Shown here: positions 51,445 through 62,954 of the stretch, one piece after another | Layout of the letters: each line of letters begins with the position of its first letter | How positions within the stretch are numbered: the first letter of the stretch is position 1 | Assembly: GCA_029532415.1 (NCBI GenBank) | Contig: JAQOTA010000048.1 | Span: 112,001 to 176,000 of the forward strand | Direction: 5' to 3' | Source of the DNA: Marasmius tenuissimus | Lineage: Eukaryota; Basidiomycota; Agaricomycetes; Agaricales; Marasmiaceae | Length of the DNA stretch: 64,000 nt | Program-made: the position numbers and the translations under genes | Notes under the pieces: model-generated | What the model was told of the DNA's origin: nothing | Seen by the model: only the letters and a program-made list of their open reading frames with translations | Databases searched by the model: none

Positions 51445-53169
51445 CTACTGCCCAACATTCTCACCCCAACCCCCAATTCCTTGTCCACTTCCTATGAACT
51501 CCTTTCCCGAGACCCAGGCTCTCCGATGCACCTTCGGGGACACTGTTAATCCGACCTGTGCGTCTTGTTCCATTTCCCCACCATAATCTTCGAACTCTAG
51601 AAGCACAAGCTCAAGGGGGCTCACCGAATGGTGCATTCCAGTGCTCTCGAGATTCTCTTTGCTTCGCGATCGTATCGCATGAAGGAGGCCCTCCGAGAGT
51701 GCGTCGTCTAGTGATGGAAGCGGCTCGCGGGCAATCAATGTGGAGAGACAGGGTACGAGAATGGTTTTGTGGTTGGTGACGTCAGGAATAATTCGTGCAA
51801 GAAGCGCGTTCATGAACCGTGGTCTCTCTTGGTTGTGCAGGGCTTCTCCAGAGATGCTGAAGTAAAAGGTCTGAAGGTATGGGAACGACGGCAGGAGGTC
51901 TGGTATGGTGGATATTGACACGTTTGACGTGTATGAAACCTCGAATGCCAGATGTCGGAGCTTGCATCGCGAATGTTCAAGCATGGTAGCAAGGGCACCT
52001 GCCCAAGCTGGCAAGTGAGTGGGCTCAGAAGTAGAGGATTCGCCACTGGCGAGTTGAAGAACATTGTTTTCGCTGTCGTTGAGAGCAATGATGGATAACG
52101 TAACGAGTGAAGGGAGAGCGAGGAAAGAAAAAACGACGTCTAGGGTGTCGATTGATCCCATTAATTGGATGTGAAGCTGGCTCATTGAGGAAACGGTTAT
52201 GCGGCGGTCGGTGGAAAATGGTGGGTCAATGCCTCTGTCCATGTGGTTTATATGAAGTTTCTGTAGCATCGTACATCTTGACAGGATCTCCAGAAGCATA
52301 TGAGCCTTAATGTAGTCAAGGGTAATAGAAGTAAGGCTTTCGAAGGGCAATGCGGCGACGTGGGTGCGGGACATGAAGTGAAGACGCACGGACTTGAGGT
52401 TGGGAGCACATCCAATGAGGTACCAGAGTCGCGTGTTATAATCAGCGATCTCATCCCTATCGTCTGACTCGTCGACAAAGGAACGAAGGTTTGGGAAAGT
52501 GAGGGTCGGAAGGCTGACAACCACCAGAAAAGCTGGGTGAATTCCCAAAAGAACTTCCTTGGCTCGATCCATATTCTGTAAGAGAGCCTCCAACACATAC
52601 TTTGCGTCGGATGGTGTCCCCATATCCCCGACCGTGACCCCGACCTCACTATATGTCCTGCAACCTCCCCGGTCCGAGTCCACAATGGCTAGCCGCAGCG
52701 GGTAATGTCCAGACTTCATCAGATAGAAGTCCACCATCTCCCTGACCTGCGAAGTCACGCTTATGATATTGACGAGCATCGAAGCCCAAAGACGTGGACT
52801 CGAATGGACAACCATACGCCACCAGTAGCACACCAAGCCTAACTTCAACACTGGCCCTGTGCGCGCGCGCGCATTCTCAGCCCTCTGGACACATAATGCG
52901 TATCCCAACGGATTATCCGCGCAGCAAGCGCAATAAAAGATCTCTTCCAGAACCTCCGTAGGAAGGCTCCGAACAGGCGCGATCCAGCTTCGACGATGCT
53001 TAACCGCTTCCTCTCTTTCTGTATCAGTCGGAAGAGGACTGATATAACGATGCACGTCCAACGAAACGTCGGGATGCTCTGAGGACACTATGCCTGTACA
53101 ACTAGTCCCGGTCGTGGCCTCGAGCCGCTGTAGCTTTGATTGGTTTGCATCCGATGGGGGCATTCTCAT
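51445..53169 (-). CDS. F-box protein, minus-strand pair member 1
   Basis: A single exon of 574 residues from the first ATG (the frame opens slightly upstream without ATG). The F-box lies at about 62-115: HRRSWIAPVRSLPTEVLEEI, FYCACC, LGLVCYWWRMVVHSSPRLW. The rest has loosely repeated leucine-rich strands. It shares the HRRSWIAP-R-LP-E-LEEIFY-CCA-NP-GYAL signature with the next gene 545 bp away in the same orientation, so the two are tandem duplicates. The product is probably an SCF substrate adaptor. Confidence 0.85.
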   Translation of the reverse strand: MRMPPSDANQSKLQRLEATTGTSCTGIVSSEHPDVSLDVHRYISPLPTDTEREEAVKHRRSWIAPVRSLPTEVLEEIFYCACCADNPLGYALCVQRAENARARTGPVLKLGLVCYWWRMVVHSSPRLWASMLVNIISVTSQVREMVDFYLMKSGHYPLRLAIVDSDRGGCRTYSEVGVTVGDMGTPSDAKYVLEALLQNMDRAKEVLLGIHPAFLVVVSLPTLTFPNLRSFVDESDDRDEIADYNTRLWYLIGCAPNLKSVRLHFMSRTHVAALPFESLTSITLDYIKAHMLLEILSRCTMLQKLHINHMDRGIDPPFSTDRRITVSSMSQLHIQLMGSIDTLDVVFSFLALPSLVTLSIIALNDSENNVLQLASGESSTSEPTHLPAWAGALATMLEHSRCKLRHLAFEVSYTSNVSISTIPDLLPSFPYLQTFYFSISGEALHNQERPRFMNALLARIIPDVTNHKTILVPCLSTLIAREPLPSLDDALSEGLLHAIRSRSKENLESTGMHHSVSPLELVLLEFEDYGGEMEQDAQVGLTVSPKVHRRAWVSGKEFIGSGQGIGGWGENVGQ

Positions 53170-53747
53170 TCCGGTAGCCACCTGGAAAGTTGATTCAACC
53201 AAATAAACCCAGGAGCGTGCAGTGTGGATAATATCTAGCTAGCAAGGATGGATGAATTAAGTCAGTAACTTGCGAACACTGGAGCCAAGAAAATGCATAC
53301 AAAAAAAAAAGAAGATGAGCTGAAGATAGCTCAACGAGGAGAAAGAGTTTGTAATCGATGCCAGTCAGGCGAGGGTAAGATTGAGGAAGACGAAGAGAAC
53401 CATGAGAACCATGCGCAGCCGTGATCGGCAGTGACGTGGGAAAGTTGACGGGGTTTGCCGGGGCCAACGGTGCAGGTTTACATCTCCTCAAAGACTCAGA
53501 CTCCTCATGCCAGTGGACGATCTCAAGCGACTATTAGAGGCGCGAGTCCAATGAAAGACACAAATATAGAATATCAGTTTGTATTAAGGAAGATGGTAAT
53601 ACAATTCCAAAGCAGAGTCGACAATACTCGTAAATAAGGGAAACCCAAGAAATCCGAATGTCGAAGAAACAAGATGCAAGTATATGTATATAGATAGAAG
53701 ATAGCTGAGACAGAAAGGTATCGCACTCCGGGGCAGCACTGATACGA

Positions 53748-55619
53748 TCAACCCTCCTCTTCATTCAGATCACTTCCGAGCGCGCTGTCATCGCCGGAGT
53801 CATCCTCCTCCATGTCCAAGTCAAAGCAGTCCAAGCGCTGAGAGCCACACCCATCCACATCGGACTCGGCCATCCAAGCGCGTATACCCCCCCTCAAGTC
53901 TTCGTCCGGGCAACGCTCATCTTCATCTTCATCATCAGTGTCCTTCCCATTCATATCTACAAACTCGAAGAACACTAGTTCCAACGAACTCACAACTTCC
54001 CCCAGCCCCGAATCTCTGAGACGCTCTTCACTCCGTGAATCTATAGCACGGTCCAAAACCTCTTTCGTCTGATCCTTCAGCAGTATCAGCGGCTCCCGCA
54101 CAGTCAAAGAGGTTAGCTTCGGTACGAGGATGTTATCGCGATTTTTAGAATCCGGAATTAGTCGCTGGAGAAGCTCAATAGCAAATCTCGGAGATTCCTG
54201 AGGATGGAGTGCCTCCCCGGATATACCGACGTCAAGAGAACGAAGGTTTGGGAATGAATGAAGCAGGTCCGGGACAGTGGATACCGAGATATTCGGCGTG
54301 TATGGAATATCGAGGGTCAAAGTGTAGAGAGTACACTTTGAACGCTGGAGCATGGTTGTTAGAGCGACTGTCCAAGCTGGCGGGCTCTCCCCCGAAGCTC
54401 TGTCCTCGTGATCGTATGGAGACGCGATAGAGAACTCGGCGAGGGATGGGAGTGTCAAGAAAGAGAGGATCCCGCACAGTCCGTTCAATGGGGCGCATGT
54501 TCGGATATGAAAGTTGGAGATAGAGGGCACGGTGATGCGATCGGTGAAGACGAGTGGGTAGATAGATCCCTCCAAATGATTGACGCGAAGCTTTTGAAGC
54601 ACCGCGCACCTCGGTAGAATTTCCAGTAACGCTTCGATGCAGATGTCGTCGACGGTGAAGGAGGTGAGTCTTGCGAAGGGTAGCACAATCGAGTAAATAG
54701 AGGACATGGATTGGATATGTGCGGACCTGAGGTTAGGAGCATTTCCAATGCGCCTCCAAAGAGTTGAGCCGTATTGGATAATCGCATCAGCATTCGACTG
54801 GTCACTGAAGGAGAGAAGATTCGGGAAGTTGAACCGTGGGCTCAGGGGAGGGATGCTGTCCATTACAGCTGGATGAATTCGCAGGTGAAGTTCTTTGGCA
54901 CGATTTGCGTGCCTCAACAGGGTGGCCAGCACATGAGACCCATCTAAGAGCGCTCCTAGATGTTCAATTGTGTAGTCGACCTCGCCGTCTGTCGAGAGCG
55001 TTCCGCGCTCAGAATCCACGATGGCCAATCGCTCGAGCGGGCGTTCGAATACCATCGACAAATAAAAGTCCACCATTTTTCTGACACGGGGCGTCACATC
55101 CGTGATATTGATAGACATTGAATCCCAGAGACGCGCACTCGAATGGGCAACCGCACGCCACCGGTAACACACCAAACCCAACCTCAAGGCCGGTCCTACA
55201 GACACCTGCACATCTTCAGTTCCCGAAACTAAAAGCGCGTAGCCAGACGGATTCTTCGCACAACAAACACGGTAGAAAATCTCCTCCAAAATCTCCACGG
55301 GAAGTCTCCGAAACGGAGCGATCCAGCTTCGGCGGTGCTCCATTCGTTTGAGGAGTTTAACGCGTTCAATCTCGATGGCATCTCTGTATTTCACATCGGA
55401 ACCATTTTCCAGAAGATCATCGAGATCATCCAAGACCACCTCTTCACGTTCGAGACGTCGACGCTCCTGGGCTCTTTCTGCATCCGTGGGTAGCCGGTCG
55501 TTCTGACGAAGCATGTCCAAAGGAACATAGGGATGTGCCAAAATTGAAGAGAATGTTGGCTCAGAGCGATCATATGCATTGTCTGTTTCGTTCTGAGGAG
55601 GCCGTGCTCGAATTGCCAT
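53748..55619 (-). CDS. F-box protein, minus-strand pair member 2
   Basis: A single exon of 623 residues. It has a charged N-terminal helix (ERRRLEREEVVLDDLDDLLE). The F-box region is at about 95-150 (HRRSWIAPFRRLPVEILEEI, FYRVCC, LGLVCYRWRAVAHSSARLW). An LRR-like body and a strongly acidic C-terminus (MEEDDSGDDSALGSDLNEEE) follow. It is a paralogue of the gene at 51445 with better-preserved length. The acidic tail is not present in that partner. Confidence 0.87.
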   Translation of the reverse strand: MAIRARPPQNETDNAYDRSEPTFSSILAHPYVPLDMLRQNDRLPTDAERAQERRRLEREEVVLDDLDDLLENGSDVKYRDAIEIERVKLLKRMEHRRSWIAPFRRLPVEILEEIFYRVCCAKNPSGYALLVSGTEDVQVSVGPALRLGLVCYRWRAVAHSSARLWDSMSINITDVTPRVRKMVDFYLSMVFERPLERLAIVDSERGTLSTDGEVDYTIEHLGALLDGSHVLATLLRHANRAKELHLRIHPAVMDSIPPLSPRFNFPNLLSFSDQSNADAIIQYGSTLWRRIGNAPNLRSAHIQSMSSIYSIVLPFARLTSFTVDDICIEALLEILPRCAVLQKLRVNHLEGSIYPLVFTDRITVPSISNFHIRTCAPLNGLCGILSFLTLPSLAEFSIASPYDHEDRASGESPPAWTVALTTMLQRSKCTLYTLTLDIPYTPNISVSTVPDLLHSFPNLRSLDVGISGEALHPQESPRFAIELLQRLIPDSKNRDNILVPKLTSLTVREPLILLKDQTKEVLDRAIDSRSEERLRDSGLGEVVSSLELVFFEFVDMNGKDTDDEDEDERCPDEDLRGGIRAWMAESDVDGCGSQRLDCFDLDMEEDDSGDDSALGSDLNEEEG

Positions 55620-56556
55620 TGGGATAGTTATGAAGGTCGGGGTTGACGCGTGCCACTCTGAGCGATGTGCGGGGGGTTGCGGGGAATATCTGGGCGAAAC
55701 TGAAGGTGTTTTAATCGTTGAGCGCTTCCAATCAATAAACGGACATACAGGACGAGCAATGCTATGACTAGAAGAAAGATTGGGCGGTAAAAGAGAAAAG
55801 AGAACACAGTGAGAGGTAAAGAGAATGAAGTTGTAAACACAGCCACTTCTGAATCGTTTGTCGTTGGATCGTCATCATATTCGTGCACTTTTCCCACCAT
55901 GTTGCTGGAAGAACGTTGCGCTCCTCATTTGGCGGCAAATCAATCAATTTCTTCTGGTCGGAACAAAGTCTATATGACGGTGGGACATTTGGATATCCGC
56001 TCGCTTTGTTGGTCCATCAATTCATTCACAAGAAATATTCTGGAAGGCCGAGGAAGGGATTCATGAGGCATAAAGACATTACAAGGCCGGTCGGGCTAGC
56101 AAATTTTCGAGACTTCATGATGACACAAAAGATCATCGACAAAGGGAACCGAGAGTTGTTCTTTACCTGAACAAACGCGCGCGAATGATATGTTGGATGT
56201 AATACCTGCCAGCAGCCTCGAGGAAGTGTATAGATCACCGCTGAAAGGGAATCTGAACACTCGGATCATGAACCAACTGAACTAGACCGGGGACAAGCTG
56301 CCTCGGGCTAGTCTGCGGGGCGGCTATGATAGGCCAGGCTGTGATACTTACACAACCGGGTTGCTTCCTACACGTTACAAGTACAAGTAAGGCTCGGATT
56401 CTGTTGTACATTCTGCCTTGAGGTCTTCTCTCTCTGTGCGACAGTTGCATTGTCCTTGGGATTTGTTTAGCGAAAGCCGAACATTCCGCGCGCCAGATTG
56501 CTATACAATCCGGTCAGTCGAATCGTAGAGCTGTGAGGAGTAGTCAACGGTATACC
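55620..56556. other. Intergenic, upstream of the F-box pair
   Basis: Only short frames without motifs. This is the promoter side of the F-box gene at 53748-55619 and the 3' side of the NAD(P)-binding gene. Confidence 0.4.
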
Positions 56557-57522
56557 TCAATCCAGCCTTCTCAACGGCGAGATACCGTATACCTCCCAGA
56601 ATTCTCGAGAGTCCAATGCTCTTCCCAGCTTCTCCGGAACCCTAGGAAGTCCTCGTACACCCTCTTCCCGCATCAGCTCTCGCACCCATGCGGCCTGAGG
56701 ACCATTTTTGTCGCCACTCCAGGCAGATCCCAAATCCCACCAGTCGTAAACTCGCATATCGGTCAAGATCCACCTCTGGCTGACGGATTTAGAGAAATCG
56801 AGGTGGACGGCGATGATTGCTCGTGCAATATCGTCTCCGTGAATCATATGAAGGCTGCCCTAAAATTTTCAAGAAAGAAAATAAGCATAAAGGAATCTGG
56901 AGTGAGTGAACATTACCTTGTTCTTCGTGATTTCCTTGGTTGGGAGCACCTTGTCAACCCAGTTTCTCATCGACCTCTGTCCGCCCCAGAGCCCACCTAA
57001 ATTGAGCACAGTCGTTGGTATTTCTGGCGACAAGGAGAGTAGCTCCTCCTCCTCTTCCCCTCGTGCATTGAGATTCTTGGGGCTATGACGGTCGAACCAT
57101 TCATGAACAGCGGGCTTTGTTGGGTTAGCATTTCGACGGCCGGATTCCTGGTAGCGATGGTAAGGTAAAAAAAAAGCAAGAATCGACAAAAAGACAGTCA
57201 TACTGACACCCCAGATCGACGTTGAACCCAGCTGGATAAAATTTGGGTTCAGTCCGCTATTCTTCCTAGTTTCCCTGTACGACTTGACAAGTCTCTTGGA
57301 GCCACCTTTCACAGCGATTGGAAAGGTAATGACAACGGTTTGAGCATCTGGTAGATCTTGATATGGCTTGACGTCGTCGGATTCTGGGTCAAAAGTGAAT
57401 GGAATCGTAGAATTTGAGCCAGAACGAGTTGTGGCAGCGTATGTCAGGTTTCGAGCGTCACAAAGAGGTATAAGAAACGTTGAAGTCCATCCAGCGCCTA
57501 GAATCAGGATGTCGAGCGTCAT
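56557..57522 (-). CDS. NAD(P)-binding Rossmann-fold protein
   Basis: Three exons (57522-57208, 57147-56917, 56859-56557) close in phase to 282 residues. The N-terminus LDILILGAGWTSTFLIPLC carries a GxGxxS-type dinucleotide-binding turn. It is followed by the strand-helix pattern DAQTVVITFPI, then FIQLGSTSIWG, TTVLNLGGLWGG and MIHGDDIARAIIAVHLD. This resembles the YeeZ-like extended short-chain dehydrogenase group, whose substrates are unknown. No TyrxxxLys dyad is evident, so it may be a non-catalytic or atypical member. It lies divergent from the F-box gene at 57730 with only 207 bp between start codons. Confidence 0.75.
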
Positions 57523-57729
57523 GATGGGCGTCGTCAAACAGGATGAGCTGACCGTGGGAGACAGCGACGACGCGCGTCAACTGAGGTCATTCGTTGTCAA
57601 AAGTTTCCCATCACCGCCGCAGAAGTCAAGCTCAAGGTATGCCAAACTCATTCAACTCTACTCTCGAAATACTCAAAATGATTGGAGTTTTGCTCTTGTA
57701 GCAGACGACGCGTTGTACGTCGCCTAAAT

Positions 57730-59370
57730 ATGCTTCAAAAATCGCCTGTTTCGAAGGTTTTCAATACAAACTATACGCCTTCCGATGCTGAACGACACCA
57801 GATCAATGCGATTCTCGTCGACCCTTTTGCCCGGCTGCGGGTAATAGAGGAAGAAATGTCGAAATTGAGCGTGGAACGCGAGCAGATACGGTCATACATT
57901 CATGACCATACAGCTCTTCTTTCACCTTTTCGCAGGGTACCCGAAGACATATACCGCGAAATCTTTATGCATTGTCTGCCTAGGGCCGACTTCATTTCTC
58001 CCTCAACAGGCCATGCTCCTCTTCTGCTCACAGCTGTTTGCCGCCAGTGGCGTGCAATAGCTGTCTCGATGCCCAAACTCTGGAGTTCCATCAGGGTAGC
58101 CGGTGTTCCGACAGGTTACGATTGGGATCCTGTCGCCTACAAAAAGTTAATCAGGGGTATAGACGAAGGGGTCAAACTGTGGCTGACTCGGGCGGGCTCG
58201 TCACCTCTGCGACTGTCGCTGAGGGACTTACGTGGAGGTGACCTATCAGCGCGATTTGAAAGAACTATCCTGCAATCTGCTCCGAGATGGAACATTCTGG
58301 AGCTTCGGTCTGTCTCCGAAGAAACGTTTGAAACACTCGTGGCAGTCGACGCCCCTTCGCTAAAGAAGTTGTACTTATCCAGATCCCCACAACCGCGACA
58401 GTTCGGCTGGCTGTCACGGTCGTACGCATCTCCGACCATCTCCCAGCTCCATCGTTTCCTCGAAAACTCGCTGGTCCACGATCTCCGTACCGACGAGTAT
58501 TGGGGAGACTGTGTTGACCTCTTCGGGGAACCAACTGCTCACTGGTCACGCTTAACCATCGTCCATATGGCTTTCAACTCTGACTGCTCCCCGCCCCACG
58601 AAATCATCGAAGATGTCGCACGTCTTTGCCCAGCGCTTAGCGTGTTTGTAGTCAAATTCCCCTGGACGGGTGCGGAGGTGTCTTATGATGCCCCTCAGTC
58701 TCGCGTACCCTTTTCGCATCTCCGTAAATTCCATCTTTCCTTCTCTGTTGTTGACGAATGGCAGTTCCTGCCCATCGTCATGGAGAATATCGACAGGGTC
58801 TTTGTGGCCATCGAAGCACCTGCCTTGACGGATCTCCAGCTCAAAGTTGAAGGGATCAGCTCGCTGGGCAACTACAAAGAGTACGGTTACAACACACCGC
58901 TCGACTTTGACATGACCTTGTTACACGATTTCCTGACAAGTTCTGGGTGTCATCGATCCTTGGAGCGTCTCACAATCAGCTATTTATGGCATGTGGACTC
59001 ATTGATGGACTTTCTTAGTATCCTACCACGTTTAACATCCCTCACCATCATCCGTCGAAACGATCCGCATCTGGACAAAGCATTCAGACCAGGCCGACTA
59101 CTCAGCTTATTCGCGGATGTTACAGTCTGTCCCGCCCTCGAAAATCTCGAGTTGGTCGACTTTTCTCGTGAACACGCCGAAAGGATCCTCAAGATAGCCG
59201 ACGCTCGAGTTTCGGCGCACGGCTCTGGCACCAGACTAAAGACGCTGAAAGTCAGTTTTTTCAGAAAGCATATGACGAAGTTGAGATGGACGGAAGCAAA
59301 GGATATTCAGTCAGCCTTGGCTTCGTTACAGGGACGTGGGTTGAAAGTTGAATGGGAGGTACGGGTTTAG
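57730..59370 (+). CDS. F-box protein A of the duplicated pair
   Basis: A single exon of 546 residues. The N-terminus is typical of Agaricomycete F-box proteins: YTPSDAERHQINAIL, a coiled coil (LRVIEEEMSKLSVEREQIR), then SPFRRVPEDIYREIFMHCLP and LLLTAVCRQWRAIAVSMPKLWSSI. The remaining 420 residues have LRR-like strands. Its C-terminal half is duplicated as a pseudogene at 61656-62566. Start taken as the first ATG of the frame. Confidence 0.88.
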   Translation: MLQKSPVSKVFNTNYTPSDAERHQINAILVDPFARLRVIEEEMSKLSVEREQIRSYIHDHTALLSPFRRVPEDIYREIFMHCLPRADFISPSTGHAPLLLTAVCRQWRAIAVSMPKLWSSIRVAGVPTGYDWDPVAYKKLIRGIDEGVKLWLTRAGSSPLRLSLRDLRGGDLSARFERTILQSAPRWNILELRSVSEETFETLVAVDAPSLKKLYLSRSPQPRQFGWLSRSYASPTISQLHRFLENSLVHDLRTDEYWGDCVDLFGEPTAHWSRLTIVHMAFNSDCSPPHEIIEDVARLCPALSVFVVKFPWTGAEVSYDAPQSRVPFSHLRKFHLSFSVVDEWQFLPIVMENIDRVFVAIEAPALTDLQLKVEGISSLGNYKEYGYNTPLDFDMTLLHDFLTSSGCHRSLERLTISYLWHVDSLMDFLSILPRLTSLTIIRRNDPHLDKAFRPGRLLSLFADVTVCPALENLELVDFSREHAERILKIADARVSAHGSGTRLKTLKVSFFRKHMTKLRWTEAKDIQSALASLQGRGLKVEWEVRV

Positions 59371-59803
59371 ACTTCGAGTTTGGATCCGGTTCCCAAAAAA
59401 TCATCCTCATCGGGCTCCGAATTCGATGATTGAATGGTTCTCGTCGATTCGTCCAAACTAGTGGTATTTGATCTACTTTCATTTGCTCTGTCCTTCTGTT
59501 TGCTCTTTGTCGCATTTACCGTTTCTCTCGATACCCTTATATATACCTGACCATTTGTGCTATTTGTAACATCTTGTTATTCTGTATCATACACGACTGT
59601 AGCGGCATCTGAGAGCAAATCGTGTTCTACCTTGGTCATGCCGAACGGTGGCAACGCATCGCCATCAACCTCGCGCGTCAATCAAGGTTGTTCAAAAACT
59701 CCCATCATCGTCTCAGGTAGCACCGAGGGTACGTTCAATCCGATGTTCTCGATATCCAATAACTGAACAGAATCGTGGTCACAGAGCTCACATCTACATC
59801 ACG

Positions 59804-61381
59804 ATGTCGCCGCATTCCCCTTTCTCCAGTGTTTTGTGTACAAACTATGCGCCCACCCAGGGAGAACGCCAACAAATCAAATCTATCCTTTTGGAACCAG
59901 TCCAGGAATTGGAGAGACTGGATCAACAGATCTTACGCCTGCAGGCCCAACGAGCAGAACTGAAGTCGTTCATCGACAATCATCAGGCTCTTCTTTCCCC
60001 TTCTCGAAAAATGCCTGAAGAGTTATGGCGCGAGGTTTTCTCCTGGCTTCGCTTGTTACCTCAGGAAGTCGATCTCATACCCTGCAGAAAAACCACAACA
60101 CCTCTCTCCCTCACAGCAGTGTGTCGTCAGTGGTATGCAGTAGCGACTTCGACACCGCAGCTTTGGAGGTCGATCAGTGTAGGGATACCCAAAAGCAACT
60201 CTTGGTTCCGCATAGAGATGCGGCCTCTAGGGAATGGCTCACAGCAAGGGGTGACTTCATGGCTAAAACGATCGGGGACATTACCACTGGACCTATCGTT
60301 GTACGGGGAAGGGGACTCGGTGACGAAAATTGCCCAAACTTTTGTGCACTTTTCTAGGAGATGGAAATCTTTGAACCTTGTAGATGTTGGTAAAGAGGGC
60401 GTTGAGCTGCTAGCAGGAGCTGATGCGCCTCTGCTCGAGGCGATCTTTCTGATCAGCAAAAGAAGACTGGACAGCTCCCAAGCCGCCGGTTTGTTTCAGT
60501 GTCTCGCAAAACATCCACGGCTCCACACCCTTTCCCTTCACATCCAATTCGACATCACCATAATGATGAATACGACCACCCAATGGTCTCATTTAACCAC
60601 CCTTTATCTGAGCATTTTCTTTAACGACCCTCCCGCGGCCCATATCATTGTAACCCTCGCGAATCTATGCCCCTTGTTGTCGACTTGTATCGTGAGGTGC
60701 ATCTCCACCCCCGGAAACAGAGTCATCCCCGAAGCACCTATTCATGCACCTATCCTGTGGCCTCATATCCAGAAACTCGATCTTTCGTTCTGGATTGGGA
60801 CACTTGCGCGGAGAAATATAGCGCCGGATCTTTCGAGTGTCAGCAGGGCCTTGGATGCCATCACTACGCCCGCCTTGACTGACCTTGCATTCATTTTTGG
60901 CGCGCATCAAGCCGCCTCCCCAAGCACAACCCTCCTATTCGTCCCACCGTTTCATCACTTCCTAAAGCGCTCTGGGTGCAACGGGTTTTTGGTCTGTCTC
61001 ACCGTGGAACTGTTATGGGGTGTGGACTCGGTGTTGGGCTTATTGGCGACGGTGCCTTCATTGAAGACCTTGAGGATCATGTATGCCAGTGACATGGAAG
61101 CGTCGGACGAAGGACGATTCATGCACTCTTTGACTAGCAGAGAGATTTGTCCCGCCCTTGAAAGCATCGAGGTGTTAAACTTCTCCGCTTCTCAAGCCGA
61201 TGTCATACTGGAATTGTTAGAAGCACGTCGAAGGGGATTGGCTCACAACACCTTCTGTCTGAGCGTGAAGTCTCTCAGGCCACCGGGAACGCCAATGAAG
61301 GACTCGGAACGGTTAGACCACGATTTGGCCCTTCAGCCGACGCTGGACCGGTTGAAACAACAAGGTGTCGTGGTGGTATAG
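59804..61381 (+). CDS. F-box protein B of the duplicated pair
   Basis: A single exon of 525 residues. Coiled coil (LEPVQELERLDQQILRLQAQ), then SPSRKMPEELWREVFSWLRL, then PLSLTAVCRQWYAVATSTPQ form the F-box region (about 55-115). LRR-like strands follow. It is nearly identical in long stretches to the partial gene at 62955, including the block GNRVIPEAPIHAPILWPHIQ. The upstream flanks of the two also match (GAGGGTACGTTCAATCCG in both), so promoter and gene were copied together. Confidence 0.88.
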   Translation: MSPHSPFSSVLCTNYAPTQGERQQIKSILLEPVQELERLDQQILRLQAQRAELKSFIDNHQALLSPSRKMPEELWREVFSWLRLLPQEVDLIPCRKTTTPLSLTAVCRQWYAVATSTPQLWRSISVGIPKSNSWFRIEMRPLGNGSQQGVTSWLKRSGTLPLDLSLYGEGDSVTKIAQTFVHFSRRWKSLNLVDVGKEGVELLAGADAPLLEAIFLISKRRLDSSQAAGLFQCLAKHPRLHTLSLHIQFDITIMMNTTTQWSHLTTLYLSIFFNDPPAAHIIVTLANLCPLLSTCIVRCISTPGNRVIPEAPIHAPILWPHIQKLDLSFWIGTLARRNIAPDLSSVSRALDAITTPALTDLAFIFGAHQAASPSTTLLFVPPFHHFLKRSGCNGFLVCLTVELLWGVDSVLGLLATVPSLKTLRIMYASDMEASDEGRFMHSLTSREICPALESIEVLNFSASQADVILELLEARRRGLAHNTFCLSVKSLRPPGTPMKDSERLDHDLALQPTLDRLKQQGVVVV

Positions 61382-61655
61382 GAATAATACTAGCTCCATG
61401 GTCAGCCAGATTCTTGAACGTTTACTATTCTTGACTCCCCCTTCTCATTTGATTGAGAGTACGCTCCTTACTCTAGTTCCATACATTGTTATTGCCGAAT
61501 TTTCTATCGTTTGTGGCGAGGAGCTACCTAATATCTTACAGTGTCGACGGGTCGTAACCAGCATGAATGGAATCTCGAGTCCGAGAGCCCACGGAGGCAC
61601 GTATCTTTCGTCTTGGGCCTGAAACCGACCTAACTGTGACGATGGCAAGCACGGA

Positions 61656-62566
61656 ATACGGCCCTCCATTCACCCCCCAGCTTCATCGTTTCCTCGAAAA
61701 CTCCCAGGTCTATGGCCCTCGTACCGATGAGTACTGGGGAGACGTCAATTTCTTCGGGAAATCAACCGCTTACTGGCCGCGCTTAACGACCGTCCATATG
61801 TTTCTCAGCTTCACGAAATTATCGAAGATGTCGTATGCCTTTGCCCAGCTCGTTCATGATTAGATTTTTCTGGACGAGTGAAGAGGTGTATTACGATCTA
61901 CCTCGGTCTCGCATGGCCTTTCCTCATCTCCATACATTCCATCTTATGTTTATTGTCATTCAGGACCGGGGGCTCTTGCCCATCGTCATAGAGCGTATTG
62001 ACCGGGTCTTTATGGCCATCGAAGCACCCTCTTCGAAGGACCTCCGGCTCAAAGTCGAAGGGATCGACCTGCTGGACAACCACGAGGACTACGGTAATTC
62101 CACGCCACTAAACTTTAATATAACGACATTACACGGCTTGTTGTGCATTCCAAATGCCATCATATTTGGGAACGTCTTGCGGTCAGCCATTTGTGGAACG
62201 CAGACGCATTCATTGGCCTTGTCAAGGTCTGCCGTTATTAGCATTCCTTTCCATCACACATCGAGATGACCGTCCCCATCTGGACCAAGCAGTCAGACCA
62301 CGTCGACTACTCAGCCTACTCGCGGATGGTACAGGCTGTCCTATGCTTGACAATCTCGAGTTGATCGACTTCTCCCGTGAACACACCGAACGGATTCTGG
62401 AGATAGCTGAAGCGCGAGTTTTAGAGCTCGCGGCACCGGTACCAGGCTAACGTCGCTGAATGTCAGTTTCGACAGAGAGTATGAGATAAAGTTAGAATGG
62501 GAAGCAGGGAATATTCAGTCAGCCCTGGCTTCATTAAAGGAACGTGGGTTGACAGTTAGCTGGAAG
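61656..62566 (+). pseudogene. Remnant of an F-box A copy
   Basis: Homologous to the C-terminal half of the F-box protein at 57730: LHRFLENSQVYGPRTDEYWG, a stop after FAQLVHD, then in another frame LPIVIERIDRVFMAIEAPS, a further shift, and RPRRLLSLLADGTGCPMLDN with LIDFSREHTERILEIAEARV. At least two frameshifts and several stops are present. The N-terminal F-box and coiled coil are missing. It is the decayed first gene of the duplicated two-gene unit. Confidence 0.85.
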
Positions 62567-62954
62567 GTTAGTCACGGCGTAGTTGGACTTCTATCCTCAT
62601 CTGGTTTCGAGTTGGATGATTGAACAGTTTTCTGGGCGACATTCGTTTGTTCGTGGCTCACGACTCGCTCTGTTTTGTGCTTCGTTATTTGCTGCGCTTG
62701 CCATCTATCTTTGATAACATTTCGACGTCTCTGATCGTCTGTGCTACATTTGTCTCTTGATGTCATCCCACACTGCAATTCGGAACTTTGCAAACTCGTG
62801 TTGGGCATGCTGAACGGTGGCAAGGAGCCAACCTCGGGTCGGTCAAGGTTGCTCAGAACCATCGTCTCATCGAGGGTACGTTCAATCCGCTGTCCTCGAT
62901 GTGCTACGCCAAGCTAACGAATTTATGTCCGTGCAGCCAGCAATTACCATCACA